From positions 17,890-81,889 of the forward strand of contig CAMLLD010000016.1 in the NCBI GenBank assembly GCA_946480785.1: DNA of 64,000 bases. Reading direction: 5' to 3'. Source of the stretch: an uncultured Blastocatellia bacterium. Its GTDB lineage: Bacteria; Acidobacteriota; Blastocatellia; Pyrinomonadales; Pyrinomonadaceae. The position numbers were made by a program, and so were the translations under genes. Of the stretch, positions 25,901 through 32,769 are shown one piece after another (within the stretch, counting starts at the first letter, position 1; every line of letters begins with the position of its first letter). The notes under the pieces are model-generated. The model was not told where the DNA came from. It did no database searches and saw only the letters and a program-made list of their open reading frames with translations.

Positions 25901-27363
25901 AAAGAGACGTCGCCCAGGGCCCGGCGATTTTTGTAATGAACGCCGACGGCAGTAACCAACATCGAGTCTCACCGGGGGTGGGCTCGACTCCGGTTTGGTC
26001 CCCCGATGGCCAGAGCATCGCTTATTCGAAATCGGATCCGCTCTTCGGCGGTCTCTATCGGATGGATGTAGACGGCAATAATGACAAGCGAATTTACTTG
26101 CCATTCAGTGGCGTCTTAGCCCCGATGTCTTGGTCGCCCGACGGTTCAACCATCGCCTTTACGAGACAACCGCCAACGATCAACTTCGGTCCCAAGGATT
26201 TTCACTTGTACACGATGGACCCGAATGGGTCCTCGCAAAAACTGCTCATCGATAATGGAGACACCCTCGATTTTGAACCTGACTACTCGCCCGATGGATT
26301 GAAGCTCGTTTACCTGATTCACGATCTGTTCATCACGTATAACCTGGCGGTCGCAAACTCTGACGGCACCGGACAAGTCGTGCTGGGCCGCTTGAACGTT
26401 TCCGCGAACCCATCGTGGTCTCCCGACGGCACGAAGCTCCTGTTCATGGATCAGAACGACATCTGGACTTCAAATACCGACGGCACGAACAGAATCAACC
26501 TGACTCAGTCAGCAAACATCGAGGAGGATTCTGATTGGCAGCCTGTTCGCGCCGCGAGTGGGCCGAATCAAATCGATGACGCCGCGTTCTTCGTTCGCCA
26601 ACACTACCAGGACTTTCTCAATCGTACTGCGGATGCGGGCGGTCTCGATTTTTGGACCAAAGAAATTACGAATTGCGGAGCTGATCCTCAGTGTATTGAG
26701 ACTAAGCGCATCAACGTCTCGGCGGCATTCTTTCTTTCGATCGAATTTCAACAGACGGGCTACCTCGTTGAGCGCGCCTACAAAAGCGCGTACGGCGATG
26801 CGCAGGGAGTCTCAACCATCGGCGGTTCGCATCAACTGAGCGTGCCGATTGTCCGTTTAAGTGAGTTCCTGCCGGACACGCAGCAGATTAGCGCGGGAGT
26901 TGTGGTAAACACGCCGGGGTGGGAAGCGGTTTTGGCTGCGAACAAACAACAGTTCTTCTCGCAGTTTGTCGAACGCACACATTTCAAGAACGCTTACCCG
27001 TCAGCTATGAGTGCGGTCGATTTCGTCGTTGCGCTCGATAACAACGCGGGACATCCTTTGTCGGCAGCGGAGCGTAATCAACTCGTTGCGGATCTGACCT
27101 CGGGGGCGAAAACGCGGGCGCAGGTTTTACAGGCGATCGCCGAAGACGCAGACCTCGTTACGGCAGAATCGAATCGCGCTTTTGTGTTGATGCAGTATTT
27201 CGGTTATCTGCGGCGCAACCCAAACGATCCGCCGGACGCTGACTACAGTGGCTTCGATTTTTGGCTCACGAAGCTGAACAACTTCAACGGCAACTTCATA
27301 AACGCGGAGATGGTCAAAGCGTTTCTTTCGTCAATCGAATATCGTCAACGCTTCGGGCCTTAG
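22966..27363 (+). CDS. Giant exported FG-GAP/VCBS, DUF11, TolB-like and DUF4214 protein
   Basis: The start is ATG 22966, overlapping the GH27 stop; a longer frame from 22747 is a shadow. The 1465-residue protein has a signal peptide (LLVAVFFTFIPLSTFAQ). About 35-715 are FG-GAP/VCBS repeats with Ca-type loops such as DFNGDGNADFV and DFNHDGKLDVV. A DUF11-like domain follows (about 720-840), then a carboxypeptidase-regulatory-like domain (about 846-925; ISGRIVDETGNGLAGVTV). TolB/PD40 repeats span about 929-1195 (WSPDGTKIAF) and a C-terminal DUF4214 domain about 1204-1465 (FFVRQHYQDFLNR). Such proteins are exported and probably bind glycans or other proteins at the surface. Translational coupling to two glycosidases suggests it helps to capture the polysaccharide, but no enzymatic motif is seen. 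Confidence 0.9.
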   Translation: MKIKAPSLRSNFIIKLLVAVFFTFIPLSTFAQGCSEPSFHAASNFDTGLTEPRSIAIADFNHDGIPDVVVGGFGPLFFNSRYAAVLLGTAGGGFGKPLVIPYNTFGVATGDFNGDGNADFVLSGLKFFYGDGAGNFRADELAVPGDPGRVYAADFNNDGRSDVLYFNSPSLPFSTVFLSNSSGGFTQIPGPASFRPDELSFGDFNGDSKIDFVSMFTSGLQVNLGDGAGHFQPQPVMQISVFVGRGVPQAFDFNHDGKLDVVVSRDSDFRLFLPGDGAGGFGPPVMQQTTFEARVTADFNGDGNLDIAGSEQTNAAFRIALGDGTGQFTDLAAHAIGGESTGLLTADFNKDGKADLISVNPGSNDVSVVFGDGAGNFEAADAFRFGNSTLSAVAAGDFNGDGKADYAVARSSNTILTFFLGNGAGSFPNTFGRDTGVQNFTYLAAGEFNHDGKTDLVGISLNENVVVVVLGGASFSASRVAAFPQPIAVTTGDFNNDNNLDVVVLNSSSYGIMLGNGAGDFGPLQTFSLGTKASSVSVGDFTGDGKLDLAIANEQPNSVSILVGNGSGAFTAGSTLTFNSPSGIPRLSAVADFNGDNKLDIAVADRNTQAILVFLGNGNGTFAAPASYEEIFPPIQLLAADLNQDGRPDLLALNDRFNTNVSAFMNDGNGGFLKPLNYGVGDFPKEAALADFNSDGRPDIVVAHLTSSNIVLALSAPCRAPDLAVRMSHDGNFAAGMPGVYKLTATNVSLSRAVGPITITDTLPQGLTFVSGGGNGWQCAAVGQSVTCSHSAPLDAGEVSELTLTVTAGLEAIPGVTNSVTINHSLDLNAANNTSADVTIVNTGAGISGRIVDETGNGLAGVTVVLQGIVKQTVTTTANGFYAFSGLPEGLTYTVTPTMAARFFSPASKIFRNLRVSGSGDFVGKSQTNGKIVFNRNVNGLINIWTMNADGSGAVQLTNGPESDRKPQWSPDGTKIAFQRDVAQGPAIFVMNADGSNQHRVSPGVGSTPVWSPDGQSIAYSKSDPLFGGLYRMDVDGNNDKRIYLPFSGVLAPMSWSPDGSTIAFTRQPPTINFGPKDFHLYTMDPNGSSQKLLIDNGDTLDFEPDYSPDGLKLVYLIHDLFITYNLAVANSDGTGQVVLGRLNVSANPSWSPDGTKLLFMDQNDIWTSNTDGTNRINLTQSANIEEDSDWQPVRAASGPNQIDDAAFFVRQHYQDFLNRTADAGGLDFWTKEITNCGADPQCIETKRINVSAAFFLSIEFQQTGYLVERAYKSAYGDAQGVSTIGGSHQLSVPIVRLSEFLPDTQQISAGVVVNTPGWEAVLAANKQQFFSQFVERTHFKNAYPSAMSAVDFVVALDNNAGHPLSAAERNQLVADLTSGAKTRAQVLQAIAEDADLVTAESNRAFVLMQYFGYLRRNPNDPPDADYSGFDFWLTKLNNFNGNFINAEMVKAFLSSIEYRQRFGP

Positions 27364-27368
27364 TCCGG

Positions 27369-27429
27369 CCGCCGGCGTGTGGCGGTTTTGTAGTCGAGGT
27401 AAAAGAGCCACACTCACAACGGCCGGCGG
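27369..27429. repeat. Hairpin repeat GTGTGGC...GCCACAC with outer GC stem
   Basis: The inner stem GTGTGGC (27377-27383) pairs with GCCACAC (27407-27413). An outer stem CCGCCGGC (27369-27376) pairs with GCCGGCGG (27422-27429). The inner unit, including GGCGGTTTTG in the loop, recurs at 35308-35344. It follows the giant propeller gene by a few bases and may also stop transcription. Confidence 0.6.
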
Positions 27430-27572
27430 GCGTACCTCTTCGGTCCGCTAACTCATCCACAACACTCATTTCTCGGTGCTTCTCTCTGTGTGTTGTGCCG
27501 CACGGAAGCTGGCACATCCGTTGCCAAACTTAGCGCTGCTCACACTATTTTCAAGAAAGCTCGCTAAGCCAA

Positions 27573-28964
27573 TTGCAAACTTTTGTTCTTGCGGATCTGA
27601 AGGCGCAGGGTGGATTTGTCAACAAAGACACCGTTGCGGGTGGTTACGGATCGCGCTTTCGCGCCGACTCCGTAATGACTCGGCTTGCCAAAAACATTCG
27701 CTTCGTCTTTCAAAACCTGCCGAGTATTCAACTCGGTTACGCAGCGTCTATTTTGTCGCGCGCGGGCCATCGCGTTGTTTACACCCGAGGCGAACAGGTC
27801 AAAGGTGATGTGGCGCTCATTCTCACATCGATCGTGGATTACAAACACGAGCGATCGTGGGCGGCGCGGGCGAAGGAGAATGGTCTCCGCGTGGGTTTCC
27901 TGGGCACAACCGCTACACACATGCCCGAACTGTTTGACGATGCGGGCGACTTTGTTATTTGCGGTGAACCGGAAACAGCTTGTCTCGAGCTTGCCTCAGG
28001 CAAGGAGCTCAACGGTCGTGTGCTAAGTACACCAATAAGCGATCTCGATTCGCTGCCGTTTCCCCGTTGGGACTTGATCAAAAGCAAACGCTTCGGCTAC
28101 GTGAACCGGGGTCGCTTTGGTCTCACGCGAGCGGTGCCGATGCTGACCAGCCGCAGTTGTCCCGAGCATTGCACGTATTGCCCACACCGTATCACCGCCA
28201 GTTTTCGCGCCCGTTCGGACGACAACGTGCTCGCTGAACTCGCCGAACTTTGCCGCGGACACGAACGCATCCATGTGGTCATTCGCGATCCTCTTTTCAC
28301 TCTCGATCGCGATCGCTGTTTTCGCATCGCCGAAGGAATTCGGGCGCGCGGGCTGAAGCTCACGTTTGAATGTGAAACGCGCATGGACGATCTCGACGAG
28401 GAATTGATCCGTTCGCTGCATGCCGCGGGCCTGCGTGAGATTGGCTTTGGCGTGGAATCTGTCGAACCGGCGACGCTCAAGCGCGTCGCTCGTCGCTTTA
28501 TTCCGCACGAACACATGAGAAACATGGTTGCGCTTTGCTGGAAACTCGGAATTAGTACGACGGCGTTTTATGTTTTCGGTTTCTTGCAGGATACGGAAGA
28601 GAGTCTGGAGGCCACGATCAGGTTTGCGTGTGAACTGGGAACGACCCGCGCCAACTTCAAAATCCTGACACCTTATCCGGGAACGCCATTGTTCAAGCAG
28701 ATGAAGGCGCTGATTTTTGAAAACGATTGGGAACAGTTCGACGGCTACACGCTAAACTTCAACCATCCGGTATTGACGCCACGACGGGCGCGGCTGATGC
28801 TCGGCATGGCGTACTCGCGCTTCTTCTTCCGGCCGTCGCAATTAATGAATATGATCGGACTACACGAATACTCCGGACGGTTACATCGTGCTGATGAATG
28901 GTCGTGGCGTCGCCAGGACTACTTCGATCGCCCGTGGGTTTCGCAAAGGAAGAGTTCGGCATGA
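27573..28964 (+). CDS. Radical SAM protein with B12-binding-like N-terminal domain
   Basis: The frame starts at TTG 27573 (QTFVLADLKAQGGFVNKDTV); no ATG or GTG is available upstream in frame, and this segment already looks like the family's N-terminus. Residues about 1-150 resemble a cobalamin-binding-like Rossmann domain (ASILSRAGHRVVYT, FVICGEPE). The radical SAM cluster motif CPEHCTYC gives Cys196, Cys200 and Cys203, followed by barrel motifs (ECETRMDDLDEELI, GFGVESVEP). The C-terminus holds SPASM-free helical segments. The substrate is unknown. It overlaps the DegT aminotransferase by four bases; pairs like this often serve tailoring of lipids or secondary metabolites. Confidence 0.9.
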   Translation: MQTFVLADLKAQGGFVNKDTVAGGYGSRFRADSVMTRLAKNIRFVFQNLPSIQLGYAASILSRAGHRVVYTRGEQVKGDVALILTSIVDYKHERSWAARAKENGLRVGFLGTTATHMPELFDDAGDFVICGEPETACLELASGKELNGRVLSTPISDLDSLPFPRWDLIKSKRFGYVNRGRFGLTRAVPMLTSRSCPEHCTYCPHRITASFRARSDDNVLAELAELCRGHERIHVVIRDPLFTLDRDRCFRIAEGIRARGLKLTFECETRMDDLDEELIRSLHAAGLREIGFGVESVEPATLKRVARRFIPHEHMRNMVALCWKLGISTTAFYVFGFLQDTEESLEATIRFACELGTTRANFKILTPYPGTPLFKQMKALIFENDWEQFDGYTLNFNHPVLTPRRARLMLGMAYSRFFFRPSQLMNMIGLHEYSGRLHRADEWSWRRQDYFDRPWVSQRKSSA

Positions 28965-30235
28965 TGCCACGCACTATTGCCCGTTATGGTGTTCGCTCGG
29001 CGCCCGGTGATGAACAGGTCGTCGTCGCCGCGTTTCGGCGTGGCGAGGCAGTTAGCGGTCCGGCGGTCGAAGAGTTCGAAGCAGAGTTTGCGAAGTTTCA
29101 TCGCGTGGAGTACGCGACCGCGACTTCCTTTGGTCGCATGGCGTTTCACTATATTCTGCGTGCGCTCAATCTGCCGGCCGGCTCTGAAGTTATCTTTCCG
29201 GCACTGACATTCTGGGTGGTGCCCGAGATAGCTCGTCGCAATGGACTCAGGCCGGTGTTCGTTGACGTCGATCCGCTAACCTTCAATCTCGATCCAACTA
29301 AATTGGAAGCGGCGCTGACTGAGCGCACCCGTGCAATCGTGCCGACGCATCTTTACGGATTGCCTTGCGCCATGAACGAGGTGCTGAAGCTTGCCGAAAA
29401 GCATGACCTCGTTGTTATCGAAGATTGTGCGCAGGCGGTTGGCGCAAAATATCGCGGGCGAAGAGTCGGTACATTCGGAACCGCATCCTTCTTCAGCTTT
29501 CAGTTGCTCAAGGGAATCAATACTTACGGCGGTGGCATGGCGCTCACAAACGATGTTGCTTTGTCACGAAGCATACGCGCTCAGGCCCTGAGAGAACCTC
29601 TGCAAAGCGTGCCGGATCTCGCGCGCCGGTTTGCGGCGGGTTATGGAGCACGCGTCGCGGTCAGTCCGAAGGCTTTCACGTTTTGGGGTTACCCGTTGCA
29701 AGCAGCCGTCTCTCTCTTGGGCCATCACGATCTTTCACGATTTGTCTGGGAGAAGATCCGTCCGCTCGAGCAGTTTCCGCGGACGTATCATCAGCGATAC
29801 TCAAACGTGCAGGCGCTACTCGGTCTGCGCGGACTCGCCAACCTTGATCGTCATAACGAACGCTGCCGCGAACACGCGGCGCAATACACTCGCGGGTTAA
29901 TTGATTGTCGGAACGTGCAAACGCCGCGAGTGCCGGCAGATGTGGACCACGTGTTTTATCAGTACTGCGTGTACACATCGGATGCGAGGACGCTGAGTCA
30001 ATGGGCCATCAGGCGCGGTATCGATATCGAGACGACGCATGTCGATGTTTGTTCGAAACTGGAGCTCTTTAAGGAGTTTCGTGTCGACTGTCCCGGAGCG
30101 GAGGCGACGGAAAAGGCGCTGCAATTACCGGTGTACTCGCGGCTGCGCGACTCCGATATCGAGCGCGTGTTGCGCGTTGTGCGGGAAGCGAGCAGTAGTC
30201 TGGATGTTCATGGGAACTCTTATCAGCATGCATGA
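28961..30235 (+). CDS. DegT/DnrJ/EryC1-type PLP aminotransferase
   Basis: I choose ATG 28961, which overlaps the radical SAM stop (ATGA). The about 424-residue protein has the fold-type I pattern of sugar aminotransferases: SGPAVEEFEAEFAKFH, FPALTFWVVPEIARRNG, and FVDVDPLTFNLD. It also has VVIEDCAQAVGAKYRGRRVG with the PLP-binding Asp, and the Schiff-base Lys184 in LLKGINTYGGG. Members aminate keto-sugars for surface glycans or antibiotics. The residues around the Lys (LLKGIN) differ from the usual SFH..K pattern, so the substrate may not be a typical NDP-sugar. It is coupled to the radical SAM gene before it and the DedA gene after it. Confidence 0.9.
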   Translation: MMPRTIARYGVRSAPGDEQVVVAAFRRGEAVSGPAVEEFEAEFAKFHRVEYATATSFGRMAFHYILRALNLPAGSEVIFPALTFWVVPEIARRNGLRPVFVDVDPLTFNLDPTKLEAALTERTRAIVPTHLYGLPCAMNEVLKLAEKHDLVVIEDCAQAVGAKYRGRRVGTFGTASFFSFQLLKGINTYGGGMALTNDVALSRSIRAQALREPLQSVPDLARRFAAGYGARVAVSPKAFTFWGYPLQAAVSLLGHHDLSRFVWEKIRPLEQFPRTYHQRYSNVQALLGLRGLANLDRHNERCREHAAQYTRGLIDCRNVQTPRVPADVDHVFYQYCVYTSDARTLSQWAIRRGIDIETTHVDVCSKLELFKEFRVDCPGAEATEKALQLPVYSRLRDSDIERVLRVVREASSSLDVHGNSYQHA

Positions 30236-30719
30236 ACTTGTGCCGGCTGTGCTCGGCGTTCATGGAGATGGTCTGTTCGCGCGACTATTGCCGCAGTACG
30301 GATATTTCGCGGTCTTGATCGCCGCGTTCTGGGAAGGCGAAGCCGTACTGATTGCCGCGGGCACACTTTGCGGCGCCGGTTATCTTGATTGGCGTCTCAC
30401 GATTCTCGCGGCAGCTATCGGCGGCGCCGCGGGCGATCAGATCTATTTTTACGCCGCGCATCAACGGGCAGCTCGGTTGGTGCAAAAATCCAAACGACTG
30501 CGAAAGTTGTATCCGCGCATAAGCAAGTTCGTCCTGCGACACGGAACCATCGCCGTGCTTCTCTCACGCTTCGCCGCGGGGCTGCGAATCACGATTCCCT
30601 TAGTCTGCGCGACCGCGGCGATGCCACCGCGGAAGTATTCATCGCTGAACTTTGTGAGTGCGTTATGTTGGGCGTCCGTTTGGGTGGCGATCAGTTATCA
30701 ATTCGGCGCCCGGCTGTAG
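30228..30719 (+). CDS. DedA family membrane protein
   Basis: Starts at 30228 (MHELVPAVLGVHG) overlap the DegT stop; ATGs at 30210 or 30204 are alternatives. The protein has several membrane helices and the DedA/SNARE-associated pattern: the GEAVLIAAGTLCGAG re-entrant segment, GGAAGDQIYFYAAHQ, and SRFAAGLRITIPLVCATAAMP with the conserved Arg. DedA proteins are inner-membrane transporters, several of which recycle undecaprenyl phosphate or other lipid carriers. At about 163 residues it is slightly short but covers the core. Its coupling to a DegT aminotransferase hints at a lipid-linked glycan step. Confidence 0.85.
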   Translation: MHELVPAVLGVHGDGLFARLLPQYGYFAVLIAAFWEGEAVLIAAGTLCGAGYLDWRLTILAAAIGGAAGDQIYFYAAHQRAARLVQKSKRLRKLYPRISKFVLRHGTIAVLLSRFAAGLRITIPLVCATAAMPPRKYSSLNFVSALCWASVWVAISYQFGARL

Positions 30720-30773
30720 CAAGATCCGTCTTTAAAGCTTGGAGCAAACACGGACCTCACTTACAGTGTTCGC

Positions 30774-32048
30774 ATGAACGCGATCACCGTTGTCCGGTCC
30801 ATGGTCCTGGGCTGCCTCTTTCTAATAGCGACGGCCGTCGTCTCCGCGCAGCCCCAACAATCAGTCAAGCCCGGGCATAATTGCACCACGCGCGTCCTCT
30901 TTCTTGGCAACAGCTATACATACTTCAATAACGTGTCCGCGATTCTTTCGGAGTTGGCAAAGGCTGGTCATCAATGCACTGTCGAGACGCGCATGGTAGC
31001 GCCCGGCGGAAAGACTCTCAGGGACCACTGGGAAAGTTCTGCCTCGCGTCAAGCGCTGGACTCTCAGGCCTGGGACTTCGTTGTCCTGCAGGATCAGAGC
31101 ACACTCGGGATTACCTTTTATTTCGAAGCCCAGACGCGAGTAACAAGCGACGAGCTCTTTCGTCCCGCGGCGGAACTGTGGGCCAACGAAATCCGGAAAC
31201 ATCACGCGACGCCGGTTTTTTATCTCACGTGGTCCCGCAAAGCCACGCCTGCAGATCAGGCAGCGTTGAATTACGCATACATTCGCGCCGCGAAAGCGAC
31301 GCGATCGTTGGTAGCGCCGGTTGGCCTGGCTTGGGCGCGAGTGAGGCAAACAGATCCGAATATCGATCTGTATTATCATGATGGCGCACATCCCTCGCCG
31401 GCCGGTAGTTACCTCGCGGCTTGCGCCATCTATGCAACCATCTTTCGTGCGAGTCCAGTAAACCTTCCGGCTCGCATCAGCGGCGCACCGGTCGATCTCG
31501 ACACTGAACAAGTCGAGCCGGAGAAGACCACGGTTCTCATTGATCTGCCGGCGGCAGTGGCGACTAAGCTTCAGACCGCCGCCTGGAACGCGTGGCGGGA
31601 GCTCAAACAGCACGGCGGATATTTGCCTGTGAATCCGGTCTCGCCGCCCTCCGTCAAGTTACCTGCCGGCGAGCGTCTTGGACCAGCAGACCTGGAAGGA
31701 ACGTGGCGCGGCCAGATTCTTTTCTATCCCGGTGCGGGATCAACCGAGATGGTCCTTGAGTTTCACCGCGAGGGCGCGACGTTGAAGGGACATCTGAAAA
31801 TCAATTACTCGACAAAGGACTTCGCCTCCGAATCACTTGAGCTTACAGATTTGCAAGTTGGCGAGCGGGAGTTTACTTTCAGCGATCCGAGTTCAGCGGG
31901 AGTGAATAAATTCAAGATCTCATTTCGCGGCGTGAAGAGTGGAGCGGAGCTGAGAGGTGTGGCGGAGACGAAGGTGGAAGGAAAAGTTGAAGGCCGCGAT
32001 TACCGGCTCGAAGTTTTGGGTGACTGGGTGCTGCACCGTGAGAAATGA
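30774..32048 (+). CDS. Exported SGNH-type hydrolase
   Basis: The protein has 424 residues with a signal peptide (VVRSMVLGCLFLIATAVVSA). The SGNH catalytic motifs are GNSYTYFNN with Ser47 and DGAHPSPAGSY with Asp203 and His206; block 2/3 features are VAPGGKT and VVLQDQS. A second beta-rich domain (about 300-424; LEGTWRGQILFYPG) may bind substrate. Members are esterases, often deacetylating polysaccharides. It lies 54 bases after the DedA gene on the same strand and may belong to the same transcript. Confidence 0.88.
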   Translation: MNAITVVRSMVLGCLFLIATAVVSAQPQQSVKPGHNCTTRVLFLGNSYTYFNNVSAILSELAKAGHQCTVETRMVAPGGKTLRDHWESSASRQALDSQAWDFVVLQDQSTLGITFYFEAQTRVTSDELFRPAAELWANEIRKHHATPVFYLTWSRKATPADQAALNYAYIRAAKATRSLVAPVGLAWARVRQTDPNIDLYYHDGAHPSPAGSYLAACAIYATIFRASPVNLPARISGAPVDLDTEQVEPEKTTVLIDLPAAVATKLQTAAWNAWRELKQHGGYLPVNPVSPPSVKLPAGERLGPADLEGTWRGQILFYPGAGSTEMVLEFHREGATLKGHLKINYSTKDFASESLELTDLQVGEREFTFSDPSSAGVNKFKISFRGVKSGAELRGVAETKVEGKVEGRDYRLEVLGDWVLHREK

Positions 32049-32091
32049 GCGCTGCTCCGGTCGCCGTCGCATGTGCAATAGGTGAGTACAA

Positions 32092-32526
32092 ATGCTGAAG
32101 GTGATTTCTATTCTTGGACTGATCGTGATGCTTGGCGCATTGGTTGGCCTTTATAAGATCGGCGTGCTCTTCACGGCTCAGCCTATCGCTATCGCTCTTC
32201 AGTTAATAGCAGCCGTATTGATGGTCTGGGCGCGCGTGACCCTTGGCCGTCGCAGCTTTCATGCTGCTGCGAATCCGACCGCGGGCGGGCTGGTTACTAC
32301 GGGCCCTTACCGATTCATACGACATCCGATCTACACCGCAGTCTGTCTCTTCGGTTGGGGTGCGATCGTTACCCACTGGTCTTTGGCAGGCGTTGCGTTG
32401 GGAGTACTGTTGTTACTCGGTGCGCTAATGCGATTGTTATGTGAGGAGCAATTGGTGAAGCAGAAGTATCCGGAATACGTCGAATATGCGAAAGTCACGA
32501 AACGGATGGTTCCGTATCTCTTCTGA
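32092..32526 (+). CDS. Isoprenylcysteine carboxyl methyltransferase-like (ICMT/PEMT) membrane protein
   Basis: This 144-residue protein has four to five hydrophobic segments and the ICMT-type SAM-binding tail: GPYRFIRHPIYTAVCLF, LCEEQLVKQKYPEYVEYAK. Bacterial relatives methylate lipids or other small acceptors at the inner membrane; protein prenylation is not implied. It starts at ATG 32092 after GGTGAG. It is followed 20 bases later by a small membrane protein. Confidence 0.9.
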   Translation: MLKVISILGLIVMLGALVGLYKIGVLFTAQPIAIALQLIAAVLMVWARVTLGRRSFHAAANPTAGGLVTTGPYRFIRHPIYTAVCLFGWGAIVTHWSLAGVALGVLLLLGALMRLLCEEQLVKQKYPEYVEYAKVTKRMVPYLF

Positions 32527-32546
32527 TTCTGCGTTGTAAGTAAGTT

Positions 32547-32753
32547 ATGGGCATGTGGAAATATATTTTGGCCTCGATTCTGTTAGTAATCGGGGTTGTT
32601 GAGATAGTCCTGGCGCTCAACAGAGATCTGCGTGAAGCGTTGATGCAGACGAGTCCGGTACGGATAAAGCACGCTGAATCATCAGCGTTCTTGTTAGCCG
32701 GACTCTCTGCGTTAGTGATGGGAATCGGGATTCTCGTTTACGGCTTATTCTAG
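32547..32753 (+). CDS. Small two-helix membrane protein (68 aa)
   Basis: This 68-residue protein has two hydrophobic helices (ILASILLVIGVVEIVLAL and LAGLSALVMGIGILVYGLF) joined by a charged loop. No family is named with confidence. It follows the ICMT-like gene on the same strand and is probably co-transcribed. Confidence 0.7.
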   Translation: MGMWKYILASILLVIGVVEIVLALNRDLREALMQTSPVRIKHAESSAFLLAGLSALVMGIGILVYGLF

Positions 32754-32769
32754 TAACGGTTGCAGCTAA

